Source of the DNA: an uncultured Collinsella sp. | GTDB lineage: Bacteria; Actinomycetota; Coriobacteriia; Coriobacteriales; Coriobacteriaceae | Assembly: GCA_900759335.1 (NCBI GenBank) | Contig: CAAEUX010000031.1 | Location: 1 to 27,067, forward strand | DNA: 27,067 nt | Reading direction: 5' to 3' | In this document: positions 1-7,853 of the stretch, piece by piece | Layout: every line of letters begins with the position of its first letter | Position numbering within the stretch: position 1 is the first letter of the stretch | Translations under genes and position numbers: made by a program | Notes under the pieces: model-generated | What the model was told of the DNA's origin: nothing | What the model saw: the letters and a program-made list of their open reading frames with translations, nothing else | Database searches by the model: none

Positions 1-198
1 CTACAGTCCTGCGCAAGACGGAAAGCACATTAAGTGCTTTCCTTTGCGTGCGGAACTCGCGACAAACTTAATCGCCCCGCCCGGCGAGCAAGCTGCGGAA
101 ACTCGGTCGGTCCAGAGTAATGTCGGCTGAAAGGAATTCAGGCTGAATATTTGTCCGCCCGGACGATCCGATAGACAGGCCGCGCTATCCCCTATTTC
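1..198. other. non-coding left edge, function unknown
   Basis: No convincing gene is visible here. A hairpin is formed by GAAAGCAC (21-28) and GTGCTTTC (34-41), extended by CGCAA (12-16) against TTGCG (44-48). It is not followed by a clear T-run on either strand, so it is not a convincing terminator. The minus strand stays open from about 240 down to a TAG at 1-3, but it has no usable start codon or ribosome binding site. Confidence 0.4.
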
Positions 199-269
199 TA
201 AGTTGCGGTGAAATAGGGACTGAATTTGGGGTTGAATCGTTTAAACAGTCCCTATTTCACCGCAACTTA
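199..269. repeat. 24-bp perfect palindrome (REP-like)
   Basis: Arms 199-222 and 246-269 are perfect reverse complements around a 23-nt AT-rich loop. A third copy of the inner motif, CCCTATTTC at 190-198, can pair instead with GAAATAGGG at 210-218, so two competing hairpins are possible. The element lies downstream of the PTS terminator, outside any gene. Intergenic position, long perfect arms and the GGGAC/GTCCC core resemble REP-type elements. That class assignment is inference. Confidence 0.6.
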
Positions 270-281
270 TGGGAGGGCATA

Positions 282-321
282 GAAAAAAGGCGGGGGCTCC
301 TAGTGGAGTCCTCGCCTTTTG
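282..321 (-). terminator. intrinsic terminator of the PTS gene
   Basis: Read on the minus strand, AAAAGGCGAGGACTCC pairs with GGAGCCCCCGCCTTTT across a four-base loop, with two mismatches. A run of Ts follows. It begins about 35 nt past the stop codon of the PTS permease, the expected place for its transcription stop. Confidence 0.8.
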
Positions 322-354
322 TGCAGAGGGCGATGGTATTCGCGTATTGCTGGA

Positions 355-2358
355 TTAGACCAGGCGGGCGTTGATCGTCTTGGCGATCTCGGCGGCGTCG
401 GTGGAACCCTTGACGGTGGCACGGAAGTCCTCGTCCATGAGCGCCTCGGCGACCTTAGACAGGATCTTGAGGTGCGTAGTGCCGGCCTGGGCACCGGGGA
501 TGAGCAGGGCGATAGCCACGTTGACGGGAGCGCCGTCCATGGTGTCCCAACCGGTCACACCGGACTCGTCCTTGACGACGATGACGGCAGCCTCGGTAAT
601 GGCGTCGGACTTGGCATGCGGGATGGCGAAGCCCTCCATCATGCCCGTGGTGCCCTCGGCCTCGCGGGCCAGGAAGGCGTTCATCACGGCGTCGGCGTCG
701 TTTGCGATACCGGCCTTGACGGCCTGGTTGGAAACGAAGCTCAGAGCCTCGTCACGAGAAGCGAAGTCCTCGGCGACAAAAACATTCTCGACCTTCACGA
801 AGTCGGCAGCCTCGGCCTTGGGGGCCTCGACGGCAGCGGCCTTGGGAGTCTCAACCGACTTGGCTGCAGGAGCGGCCTTCTGGTTCTTCTCGAAGTCGTA
901 CTTCTTGAAGGCCACGAACAGGATGCCACCGACCACAGCGCCGATGAGGATCGCGAGGACCCAAAGCGGACCGTTCTCGACAACGGGCAGGACCAGGAAG
1001 CCACCGTGAGGCGCCGGATCGTGAACGTTGAACATAATGGTCAGGATCGAAGCGATAGAAGAACCGAGCATCATGATGGGCATGACGGGCCAGATGTTCT
1101 TGGTCATGAACGGAATGGCGCCCTCGGTGATGTGGGTGCAACCAAGGATGAGGTTGACGACACCGGCGTCATGGTCCTCCTGGCTGAAGTACTTCTTGCC
1201 GACAACGACGGCGAAGGTGGTGATCAGCGGCGGAACGATGCAGGCGGCGGAAACGGCAGCCATGAAGTTGGTACCGAAGTTGTAGGTGTCGGTGCCAACA
1301 CCGGCGGCCAGGGCCTCGGTGAGCATAGCGGTACCGGTGACGTAAGCAGCCTTATTGACCGGGCCACCCATATCAAAGGCGCACATGCAGCCGATGGCAA
1401 GACCCAGGACAACGGCGCCAGAGGCGGACAGGCCCTTGAGGAAGTCCATCATGGCGGTGTTGATGGCAGCCATGGGGCCGGAGATGCCGAGCATGACCAA
1501 ACCGACGATGGCGGTAGAGAACAGCGGGTACAGGAAGATAGCCTTGAGGCCGTCCAGGTTCTTGGGCAGACCGGCAAAGACCTTCTCGAGCAGCAGGATG
1601 ACATAACCGGCGAGGAAGCCGCCGACGATGCCGCCCAGGAAGCCGAAGCCCACGCCGGCGCCGCCGGCGTCGATCATGCCGGTCTCGGCGTTAACAGGCA
1701 GGCCCTGGATGGCGATCATACCGGCAACGAAACCGGGTACGAGCGCCGGGCGCTTGCCGATGGATTCGGCGATATAGGCGGAAAGCACCGGAACCATGAG
1801 GTTCATGGCGATGCCGCCGATGATCTTGAGCATCGCAGCAAAGCTGTTGTAGTCAGACGCCGTCGAATCGAAGGACGTAATGCCCCACAGGAACGAGACA
1901 GCGGTCAGAACACCACCGGCAACGACGAAGACCAGCATGTGGCTGACGCCGTTCATGAGGTGCTTGTAGATGATGTGGCCGATGGACTCCTTCTCCTCGA
2001 CCTCATCCTCGATATCGGCAGCAGCTGCAACCGTGTCGTCACCCTTGGCGGCGAGCGCGCGGTCAATCAGCTTACCGGCGGCCTCAACGGACAGGGCCTT
2101 GGAAACACCAACGGAAACCATGGGCTTACCGGCGAAACGCTCAGCCTGGACATCCTTATCGGCTGCGACGACGACGGCCTTGGCACCAGCGATCTCACTC
2201 TTGGTGAGCTCGTTCTCGACACCGACCTGGCCATGAGTCTCGACCTTAATGGTCAGACCGCGCTCGGCAGCTGCCTTCTCCAGCGCCTCCTTCGCCATGA
2301 AGGTGTGCGCAATGCCGGTCGGGCAACCGGTCGCGGCGATGATGTCAAACTTAGCCAT
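355..2358 (-). CDS. fructose-family PTS permease, EIIB-EIIC-EIIA fusion
   Basis: A 667-residue fusion of three phosphotransferase domains that imports and phosphorylates a sugar, probably fructose or a related hexose. EIIB-fru is at about 1-100, with the phospho-cysteine C12 in ATGCPTGIAHT. The membrane EIIC runs from about 115 to 455. An Ala/Lys/Glu-rich linker follows, then EIIA-fru with phospho-histidine near H581 in GFAIPHAKSD. The order B-C-A differs from the A-B-C layout of many Gram-positive FruA proteins. The start is the ATG at 2358, because AAGGAGGG lies just ahead of it and the EIIB fold begins there. An upstream in-frame ATG would add 24 unrelated residues. It stands alone: no fruK, HPr or enzyme I gene lies nearby. 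The divergent RpiR gene is the likely regulator. The exact sugar cannot be read from the sequence. Confidence 0.93.
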   Translation of the reverse strand: MAKFDIIAATGCPTGIAHTFMAKEALEKAAAERGLTIKVETHGQVGVENELTKSEIAGAKAVVVAADKDVQAERFAGKPMVSVGVSKALSVEAAGKLIDRALAAKGDDTVAAAADIEDEVEEKESIGHIIYKHLMNGVSHMLVFVVAGGVLTAVSFLWGITSFDSTASDYNSFAAMLKIIGGIAMNLMVPVLSAYIAESIGKRPALVPGFVAGMIAIQGLPVNAETGMIDAGGAGVGFGFLGGIVGGFLAGYVILLLEKVFAGLPKNLDGLKAIFLYPLFSTAIVGLVMLGISGPMAAINTAMMDFLKGLSASGAVVLGLAIGCMCAFDMGGPVNKAAYVTGTAMLTEALAAGVGTDTYNFGTNFMAAVSAACIVPPLITTFAVVVGKKYFSQEDHDAGVVNLILGCTHITEGAIPFMTKNIWPVMPIMMLGSSIASILTIMFNVHDPAPHGGFLVLPVVENGPLWVLAILIGAVVGGILFVAFKKYDFEKNQKAAPAAKSVETPKAAAVEAPKAEAADFVKVENVFVAEDFASRDEALSFVSNQAVKAGIANDADAVMNAFLAREAEGTTGMMEGFAIPHAKSDAITEAAVIVVKDESGVTGWDTMDGAPVNVAIALLIPGAQAGTTHLKILSKVAEALMDEDFRATVKGSTDAAEIAKTINARLV

Positions 2359-2380
2359 GTGTCCCTCCTTCTTGAGTACT

Positions 2381-2424
2381 GCGCCCGCGGGCGCTCCCCT
2401 ACACGCGCTTCGATGCGCGTTTTT
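2381..2424. other. leader hairpins upstream of the PTS gene
   Basis: A perfect 14-bp GC palindrome (GCGCCCGCGGGCGC, 2381-2394) is followed by ACGCGC-TTCGAT-GCGCGT (2403-2420) and TTTTT on the plus strand. Both fall in the predicted 5' leader of the PTS mRNA. On the plus strand the second hairpin has terminator form and could stop antisense transcription. A role is inferred only. Confidence 0.35.
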
Positions 2425-2485
2425 CCACAACTGAAAGATACCAACCTACCGTCCGCGTGAGAAGAGCTAAGGTGCAAATCTCCGG

Positions 2486-2500
2486 TGAAAGGTTCTTTCA
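2486..2500. promoter_or_regulatory. candidate RpiR operator
   Basis: TGAAAG-GTT-CTTTCA is a perfect 6-3-6 palindrome in the divergent region between the PTS gene and its neighbouring RpiR gene. A further TGAAAG half-site is at 2518-2523, and ACCGT-AA-ACGGT lies at 2503-2514. From memory, RpiR-family operators often contain TGAAA...TTTCA. The site lies just downstream of the predicted PTS transcription start, where a repressor would block. Confidence 0.45.
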
Positions 2501-2521
2501 TAACCGTAAACGGTAAGTGAA

Positions 2522-2549
2522 AGTTTACCATCAACACTTGAAACGGCAA
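2522..2549 (-). promoter_or_regulatory. candidate promoter of the PTS gene
   Basis: On the minus strand, TTGCCG (plus 2544-2549) and TAAACT (plus 2522-2527) are separated by 16 bp. Transcription would start near 2515 and give a leader of about 155 nt. Confidence 0.4.
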
Positions 2550-2553
2550 GGTG

Positions 2554-2582
2554 TATCTTGTAATTGAAAATGCCCGTATACT
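2554..2582 (+). promoter_or_regulatory. candidate promoter of the RpiR gene
   Basis: A good -10 box, TATACT, lies at 2577-2582, with only a weak -35 (TATCTT, 2554-2559) 17 bp upstream. The start would fall near 2589, about 42 nt ahead of the ATG. Confidence 0.45.
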
Positions 2583-2630
2583 ATGGTATTGCGAATCAAA
2601 TTTGATTTTCATGCCAACCAGGAGCCATCC

Positions 2631-3488
2631 ATGACCGATAGTAGCAAGAGCGCACTTTCCCTCATTAGCACCCATCAGGGATACAGCGAGTCCGAGCAGC
2701 GCATTGTCGACTATATATTGGAGCACCAGTCCGAGGCGCCACGCCTCACGGCCGCTCAGCTCTCGCGCGCCGCTGCCACGTCCGAGGCGACCGTTTCGCG
2801 TTTCTGCCGCAAGCTTGGGTTTGGCAGCTTCCGCAGCTTTCAGTTTTCGTTGGCGAGGGATTTGGAAAGCCAGCGCAACGAGGGCCTGACCGACGAGGTC
2901 TCACTCGACAATATGGAGCAGAGCCTCAAGAACATCCTGGCTGCCAAGGTGAGCGAGCTTAATGCGACTATCGACGGGATCGACCACGATACGCTGGCGG
3001 CTGTTGTGCATGCCCTTAAGCATGCAGGGGTTATTGAGTTTGCGGCTGTGGGCAATACGAACGCGGTCGCGCTCGATGCGACGTTTAAGTTTTCGCAGCT
3101 GGGCCTGCGCTGCATGGCGAGCACCATTAGCGAGACATCAATCGGCTTTGCGCTCACGTTGCGCCCGGGTGACGTTATCGTGCTAATCTCAAACTCTGGC
3201 AAATCGCGCCGACTGAATCGCATGGCAAAAGCGGCTCGCGACTGCGGCGCAACCGTAGTCGTCATCAGCAGCGACAGCAAATCCCCACTCGCGCGCCTGG
3301 CAGACTACACTTTTAATACCGTCAACCACGAAGCGCTACTGACGACGGGCGACTTTGCGTTCTCCAAGATCAGCGCCACGATGATCCTCGAAGTCATCTA
3401 CAACTTCCTGCTGCCCGAGATTGAAGACGCGCGTGAGCATATCAGCTACTACGAGGAGCTCATCCAGCCGGATAAGGTCGTTGAGTAG
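2631..3488 (+). CDS. MurR/RpiR-family transcriptional regulator
   Basis: A 285-residue sugar-phosphate-sensing regulator. The N-terminal helix-turn-helix domain (about 1-77) contains LTAAQLSRAAATSEATVSRF and is followed by a typical CRKLGF stretch. A SIS domain (about 110-245), with the phosphosugar-binding loop in VIVLISNSGKSRRL, binds the effector. The ATG at 2631 is chosen because GGAG lies 6 nt ahead. An upstream in-frame start would add 16 residues unlike the family. It is transcribed divergently from the PTS permease, so control of that gene is the natural inference. Whether it activates or represses cannot be told from sequence. It ends convergent with recN at a shared terminator. Confidence 0.92.
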   Translation: MTDSSKSALSLISTHQGYSESEQRIVDYILEHQSEAPRLTAAQLSRAAATSEATVSRFCRKLGFGSFRSFQFSLARDLESQRNEGLTDEVSLDNMEQSLKNILAAKVSELNATIDGIDHDTLAAVVHALKHAGVIEFAAVGNTNAVALDATFKFSQLGLRCMASTISETSIGFALTLRPGDVIVLISNSGKSRRLNRMAKAARDCGATVVVISSDSKSPLARLADYTFNTVNHEALLTTGDFAFSKISATMILEVIYNFLLPEIEDAREHISYYEELIQPDKVVE

Positions 3489-3519
3489 GTAGATTGGGAA
3501 GCCGATAGACGCCTCTCGT

Positions 3520-3675
3520 CACGAAACCCGCCCATCTACTACGTTTTAACCGCAACTGCCAACCATACACCCAAAATAGAGAAAACCGCAGGTGTTCTAC
3601 CTGCGGTTTTCTTTTTGCAATTCTTGGCATGGTTGCCGATGCCCTACCAAACGTAGTAGATGGACCCGTTTCGTG
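3520..3675. repeat. long nested inverted repeat with terminator at the tip
   Basis: Outer arms 3520-3546 and 3649-3675 are 27 nt each and match at 24 positions, including a perfect 15-bp block (CCATCTACTACGTTT and its complement). A middle pair (about 3558-3566 and 3629-3637) matches at 8 of 9. The 13-bp terminator stem sits at the tip. The whole element fills the gap between two convergent genes and could fold as one long hairpin. It resembles a MITE-like or REP-like insertion that carries a terminator, but that is inference. Confidence 0.6.
3580..3616. terminator. bidirectional terminator between rpiR-type gene and recN
   Basis: GAAAACCGCAGGT (3581-3593) and ACCTGCGGTTTTC (3599-3611) form a perfect 13-bp stem with a 5-nt loop. 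TTTTT follows on the plus strand, and a T-rich tract (TCTATTTT) follows on the minus strand. It serves both the plus-strand regulator and the minus-strand recN operon. Confidence 0.88.
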
Positions 3676-3709
3676 GCGGCCGGGTTGGACATGCTTGTGG
3701 CGGCTCGAC

Positions 3710-5338
3710 CTAGGCACGCGCCTCCGCAAGCATCTGCCTGGCGTGCGCCAGGCTTGCCTCGGACTGATCGCCGCTCAACATGCGGGCGATCTCGGCGGTA
3801 CGCGCTTCGCCGATTACCTCGTCCAAATGCGTCTGGGGAACATCGCCCGGTTCCTTGCTGACGACATAATGCTTGTCAGCCATGACGGCGACCTGCGCCA
3901 AGTGGGTTACGACAATCACCTGATGCGTAGCGGCGAGATCTGCCAGCACGCCCGCGAGCGCACGTGCCGTGGAGCCACCGACACCAGCATCGACCTCGTC
4001 AAACACCAGCGTATCAACACCGTCCGCGTTACCGAGGACGACCTTGCTTGCCAGCATGACGCGGCTGAGCTCGCCGCCCGACGCAATGCGGCGCAGGGGA
4101 CGTGGCGTCAAGCCGGCACCGCTGCGGTATAGCAGCTCGTAGCTCGAAGGACCAACGGGCGTCCACTCAGCACGGGGAAGATCGCGCGACTCCCAGACGA
4201 GCTCGGCGCCGCCCATCTCCAAGCGAGCCATCTGGCGGCCGACCTCGTGGCAGAAGCGCGGGGCCGCCGTATTGCGAGCGCGCTTAAGTGCCCTGGCAGC
4301 AGCGAACAGCTCGCGCTCGGCGCTCCCGAGTGCCTCACGCGCCTTTTTGATCTGTTCATCGCCATCATCGACCAGCGACAACAGCTCTTGTGAGCGGTCG
4401 CGCATGGCAAAGACATCGTCCATGGTCGGACCCCACTGACGCAGCAGGCCCTTGAGGTCGGAAAACCGCTCGCGCATGCGAGCGAGCTCGCGAGGATCGA
4501 AGGCGACCCCATCGCGATAGGAACGAAGCTCGTTCGCGCAATCCTCAAGGGAGATGCAGGCATCCGAAAGCGCATCGGCAATGTCGCCCAGTTTGCGATC
4601 GACGGTAGCCATTCGGGAAAGCTCTGCCACGGCGCTGTTTACGGCATCGAGCGCTCCCCCTTCAGAGGCAAGCGATGCACGGGCATCGTTAGCCGTGGCA
4701 ACCAGTACCTCGGCATGTTCGGAGCGCGGCAGCAGTTCCTCGAGTTCCTCATACTCGCCCGGCTTGGGGTCGACCTCGCCGATGCGCTCGAGGGCAAAGC
4801 GCGCCTCCTCGACGCGGCTCCCCTGCGCGCGCGAGGCCTCTTCGACACGTCGAACCTCCTTGGCGGCAGCGCGCGATGCTTTAAAGCAGGCACGGTACGC
4901 ATCCAGCGCCTCGAGCGCAGAGCGCCCCGCCCAGGCATCGACCATCGCAACGTGATGCGATGGATCGAGCAAGCGCTGATGCTCGTGTTGGCCGCACAGA
5001 TCCATCATCACGCCAACGCGCTCCGAAAGCTCGCGCACGCTGGCGATGCGGCCGTCAATCTTCACGCGGCTGCGGCCCTCGGCAGAAAGGCTACGCTGCA
5101 CGGTGAACCCCTCCGTGTCGTGCGGCCCGTCAAACAGGCGCGCCTCGACGCTCGCCAGCGCCTCGCCCTCGCGCACCGTCGACGAATCCGCGCGCTCACC
5201 CAAAATAAGCTTGAGGGCCGAGAGCAGCGCAGTCTTGCCGGCGCCGGTCTCGCCGGTCAGGACAGTCAGACCGGCACTCGGCACCAGCGTCGCCTCGCGA
5301 ATGAGTGCAATGTTAGAAACCTGCAGCTCATCGATCAT
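3710..5338 (-). CDS. recN: DNA repair protein RecN
   Basis: A 542-residue SMC-like ATPase that acts early in double-strand-break repair. The Walker A motif GETGAGKT is at 29-36. Long coiled-coil stretches fill the centre. The ABC signature ASGGELSRVMLAS is near 419-431, and Walker B TLVFDEVDAGVGG starts near 443. The length is close to the usual 550 or so residues. The start is the ATG at 5338, with GGAG a short distance ahead. It overlaps the end of nadK by 11 nt, so it is probably translationally coupled as the last gene of the efp operon. No LexA box was seen directly in front of it. The operon ends in the bidirectional terminator shared with the RpiR-type gene. Confidence 0.96.
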   Translation of the reverse strand: MIDELQVSNIALIREATLVPSAGLTVLTGETGAGKTALLSALKLILGERADSSTVREGEALASVEARLFDGPHDTEGFTVQRSLSAEGRSRVKIDGRIASVRELSERVGVMMDLCGQHEHQRLLDPSHHVAMVDAWAGRSALEALDAYRACFKASRAAAKEVRRVEEASRAQGSRVEEARFALERIGEVDPKPGEYEELEELLPRSEHAEVLVATANDARASLASEGGALDAVNSAVAELSRMATVDRKLGDIADALSDACISLEDCANELRSYRDGVAFDPRELARMRERFSDLKGLLRQWGPTMDDVFAMRDRSQELLSLVDDGDEQIKKAREALGSAERELFAAARALKRARNTAAPRFCHEVGRQMARLEMGGAELVWESRDLPRAEWTPVGPSSYELLYRSGAGLTPRPLRRIASGGELSRVMLASKVVLGNADGVDTLVFDEVDAGVGGSTARALAGVLADLAATHQVIVVTHLAQVAVMADKHYVVSKEPGDVPQTHLDEVIGEARTAEIARMLSGDQSEASLAHARQMLAEARA

Positions 5339-6188
5339 GACGGACTCCGTAGAAAACGCGGCTCACCGAGTTATAGAAGCTCTCGGGGCCGTAATCGAGA
5401 AGCAGCACATCTCCGGGCCCGCGGCGCACAGCCACGCTCTCAACGGTGCCATCGCAGGTAATAAACTGTCCATCGATAGCAATCGCCGGAACACTCGGGC
5501 GATCATCGGACATAAAGATCTCAACGACATCACTCGGCGAAGTCAAGAAGGCACGGGCCTGAATGGTGTGCGGCGCAATGGGTACGCAGACCATGCCCGT
5601 ATAGTCGGGGCTCACGATGGGGCCACCGGCACTGAGCGCGTAACCCGTAGAACCAGTCGCCGTCGAAACGACGACACCGTCACCGCGTAGGCGGTCGATA
5701 TGGTGGCCGGACACCGTGATGTCAAACTCGACCATATCGGACAGAGGGCCGCGCGTAAGCGCCATGTCGTTGAGGGCGAAGGTGCGCACGACATCCTTCG
5801 TACCGTCTTCGCGCACGGACACGATATCCGCGGCGATGGTAGCGCGACGGCTCACATGCAGCTCGCCGGACAGGGCGTCGCTCACGACCTGCAGAATGTC
5901 GCGCTCCTCGGGACTCGCAGCCGTCAAAAAGCCCAGGTGACCATAGGAAAGACCGAGGATAGGAATCTCGCGATGGTTGAGGATGCGGGCAGCGCGCAGC
6001 AACGTACCGTCGCCGCCGAGCGTAATGACCAGATCGGAGCCGTCAATATCAGGCGTGCTCTGAATCTTGGATCGCTGGTCGGCAGCCCATGCGACCTCAT
6101 AGCCCTGGCGCGTCAGCCAAAGCTCGAGCATCAGGCCGCTCTCGACCGCCTCTTGCTTGTAGTAATTGGGAACCAGAAAGACCTTCAT
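5328..6188 (-). CDS. nadK: NAD kinase
   Basis: A 286-residue cytoplasmic enzyme that phosphorylates NAD to NADP. The GGDGT motif is at 58-62. The second conserved motif reads LNDMAL (the family's NE/D motif, here with Asp). The nucleotide-binding GDGVVVSTATGSTGYALS lies further on. Its ATG at 6188 overlaps the tlyA stop as ATGA, and its own end overlaps recN. The tlyA-nadK-recN order is common in Gram-positive bacteria and supports all three calls. Confidence 0.96.
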   Translation of the reverse strand: MKVFLVPNYYKQEAVESGLMLELWLTRQGYEVAWAADQRSKIQSTPDIDGSDLVITLGGDGTLLRAARILNHREIPILGLSYGHLGFLTAASPEERDILQVVSDALSGELHVSRRATIAADIVSVREDGTKDVVRTFALNDMALTRGPLSDMVEFDITVSGHHIDRLRGDGVVVSTATGSTGYALSAGGPIVSPDYTGMVCVPIAPHTIQARAFLTSPSDVVEIFMSDDRPSVPAIAIDGQFITCDGTVESVAVRRGPGDVLLLDYGPESFYNSVSRVFYGVRHDR

Positions 6189-6997
6189 AGCGTTGTTGCT
6201 TTCTCGCTCAAAACCGATACCTGGGATTGCAGCACGTCTTGCGAGCGGTCGCCGGGGACAAACCTCGTGCCGTACAGGAAAAACTCAACGTTGCCCTTGG
6301 CACCATGAATGGGTGACACGCACACATCGACCGGGAACAGGCCCTTGGCAGCAAAGAGTTCAACCGCCGCCAAGAGTGTATCGCGGCGCACGGCGGGATC
6401 GGTCACAATGCCGCCCTCGCCCACCAGCGCCGCCGGAGCCTCAAACTGCGGCTTTACGAGCGTGCAGAATGCACCCGTAGGCGCCAGGCACGCCAACACC
6501 GCATCGATAATGTTCGCGATGCTGGTAAACGAGACATCACACACAGCCAAGTCGATGGCGCCGGCATAGCCAAGCTCAGGCAGCTGTGTCACGTTTGTGC
6601 GCTCATGCAGCGCTACACGATCGTCCTGACGCAACGACCAATCGAACTGGGCGCGACCCACGTCCACCGAGACAACGGTCGCAGCTCCGCGCTTGAGCAG
6701 GCAATCGGTAAAGCCGCCGGTAGAGCAGCCCACATCCAGGCAGGCAAGGCCCGTCGGATTGATGCCAAACGCATCAAGTGCGCCTTCGAGCTTAAGACCG
6801 CCGCGGCCAACATAGGGAATGCGCCCCTTCACGTGCAGCGGCAGGCCCGGGGTCACCTTAAGGCCGGGCGAAGTCAACCGCTCACCGCCACTCGAGACCA
6901 AGCCGGCCATAAGAGTGCGAAGGGCATCCGCGCGATCGGCGCAGATGCCCTGTGAAATCAGTTCGTCATCAAGACGCACGCGTTTCATGAATGCCAT
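6185..6997 (-). CDS. tlyA: TlyA-family rRNA 2'-O-methyltransferase
   Basis: About 270 residues. An N-terminal S4 RNA-binding domain (RVRLDDELISQG, about 6-65) precedes an FtsJ-like SAM-dependent methyltransferase. The SAM loop LDVGCSTGGFTD is at 87-98. The catalytic Lys-Asp-Lys series is visible as GGLKLE, VCDVSF and LVKPQFE. The family methylates rRNA, and its annotation as a haemolysin is historical. The start is ambiguous. The ATG at 6997 overlaps the xseB stop by one base (TGATG), which favours coupled translation. A TTG at 7000 and an ATG at 6988 (MKRVRL) are alternatives. No strong ribosome binding site precedes any of them. Confidence 0.93.
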   Translation of the reverse strand: MAFMKRVRLDDELISQGICADRADALRTLMAGLVSSGGERLTSPGLKVTPGLPLHVKGRIPYVGRGGLKLEGALDAFGINPTGLACLDVGCSTGGFTDCLLKRGAATVVSVDVGRAQFDWSLRQDDRVALHERTNVTQLPELGYAGAIDLAVCDVSFTSIANIIDAVLACLAPTGAFCTLVKPQFEAPAALVGEGGIVTDPAVRRDTLLAAVELFAAKGLFPVDVCVSPIHGAKGNVEFFLYGTRFVPGDRSQDVLQSQVSVLSEKATTL

Positions 6998-7263
6998 CAA
7001 CCATTCGTATCCGGAGATGCGGCCGAGCTATCCTGGGATTCGTTTGCCGCATCGTCATCGTATTCCTGCTCGAGCTTGTCGGCCTCACGCGGCGTCAACT
7101 CAAACTTGTCGACCATATCGACCGCGCGGGAGCCCAGCTCAATCGCTTCGTCAAACAAATCAAGCGAACGCTCCAAGGAGGTATCCTTGGAGCGAACGGT
7201 AGCGATGATCTGATCCAGACGGTCCGAGATCTCATCAAAGTTACGGACAGAACCCTCTGGCAT
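6997..7263 (-). CDS. xseB: exodeoxyribonuclease VII small subunit
   Basis: An 88-residue protein with the XseB helical core (NFDEISDRLDQIIATV, then LERSLDLFDEAIELG) and an acidic, Ser-rich C-terminal tail. It forms the single-strand nuclease exonuclease VII together with the large subunit XseA. The start at 7263 has GAGGAGT ahead of it. It begins 2 nt after nusB ends and is coupled to tlyA. The usual partner gene xseA is absent from this window. Confidence 0.9.
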   Translation of the reverse strand: MPEGSVRNFDEISDRLDQIIATVRSKDTSLERSLDLFDEAIELGSRAVDMVDKFELTPREADKLEQEYDDDAANESQDSSAASPDTNG

Positions 7264-7265
7264 GG

Positions 7266-7850
7266 CTACTCCTCGACAGAGTCGATGTCAGCCCCGGCGG
7301 CGTCCGCATCCTCGGCCAGCACGCCAGCCTCAGCTTGGGCAACCGCAACCTTGGCGGCAGCCTCGGCAGCCTGCGCCTCCTCGCGAGCGCGATCTTCGGC
7401 CAGCAGCTCCTGGTACAGGTCCTCGCCCGGCAGCTCCTCGCTGCGAGCGATCTTGCCCAGCACGCCGTTGACGAACGACGCGGACTGGTCGGTGCCATAG
7501 GCCTTGGCAAGCTCGACAGCCTCGTTGATCACGATGGCGTCCGAGACCTCCTCGTCGGTGAGGAAACGCATCTCGTAAACGGCGATACGCAGCAGATTGC
7601 GGTCGGCGCCGGGCATGCGCATAAGATCCCAGTTCTTGGCAACGGAGCGCAGAGCGCAGTCGATGCGATCGATATGCTCGTAGGCACCACGGCAAAGCTC
7701 AAGCGCATAGGGGTCGAGGGGGCCCTTCGAGATCAGGAAATCGCCCTCGAGGACGCGCTCAAGCGGGCTGTCCGTGGCCTCGGCCTGGAACAGCAGCTGC
7801 AGCGCCTGACTGCGGGCAAGCGTGCGCCCGCGATAAACCTTAAGGCTCAA
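7266..7850 (-). CDS. nusB: transcription antitermination factor NusB
   Basis: 194 residues. The NusB helical fold covers about 1-140 (ARSQALQLLFQAEAT at the start; FVNGVLGKIA near the end of the domain). It binds boxA RNA with NusE to prevent termination, chiefly in rRNA operons. Past the domain there is a tail of about 50 residues rich in Ala and Glu, probably disordered. The start codon is TTG at 7850, supported by AAGGAG six bases upstream. It begins 3 nt after the Asp23-family gene, a neighbour pairing also seen in Firmicutes (yqhY-nusB). Confidence 0.95.
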   Translation of the reverse strand: MSLKVYRGRTLARSQALQLLFQAEATDSPLERVLEGDFLISKGPLDPYALELCRGAYEHIDRIDCALRSVAKNWDLMRMPGADRNLLRIAVYEMRFLTDEEVSDAIVINEAVELAKAYGTDQSASFVNGVLGKIARSEELPGEDLYQELLAEDRAREEAQAAEAAAKVAVAQAEAGVLAEDADAAGADIDSVEE

Positions 7851-7853
7851 AGG

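Noticed and set aside
1..240. A long open minus-strand frame at the left edge
   Set aside because: No usable start codon or ribosome binding site, no recognisable protein, and it runs through the palindrome.
319..2460. A 713-codon plus-strand frame opposite the PTS gene
   Set aside because: Same codon-bias artefact; the product is a Gly/Asp/His-rich low-complexity chain, and the minus-strand gene has clear PTS domains and a ribosome binding site.
5328..6188. Asp in place of Glu in the second NadK motif (LNDMAL)
   Set aside because: The family motif allows Glu or Asp here, so it is not a lost catalytic residue.
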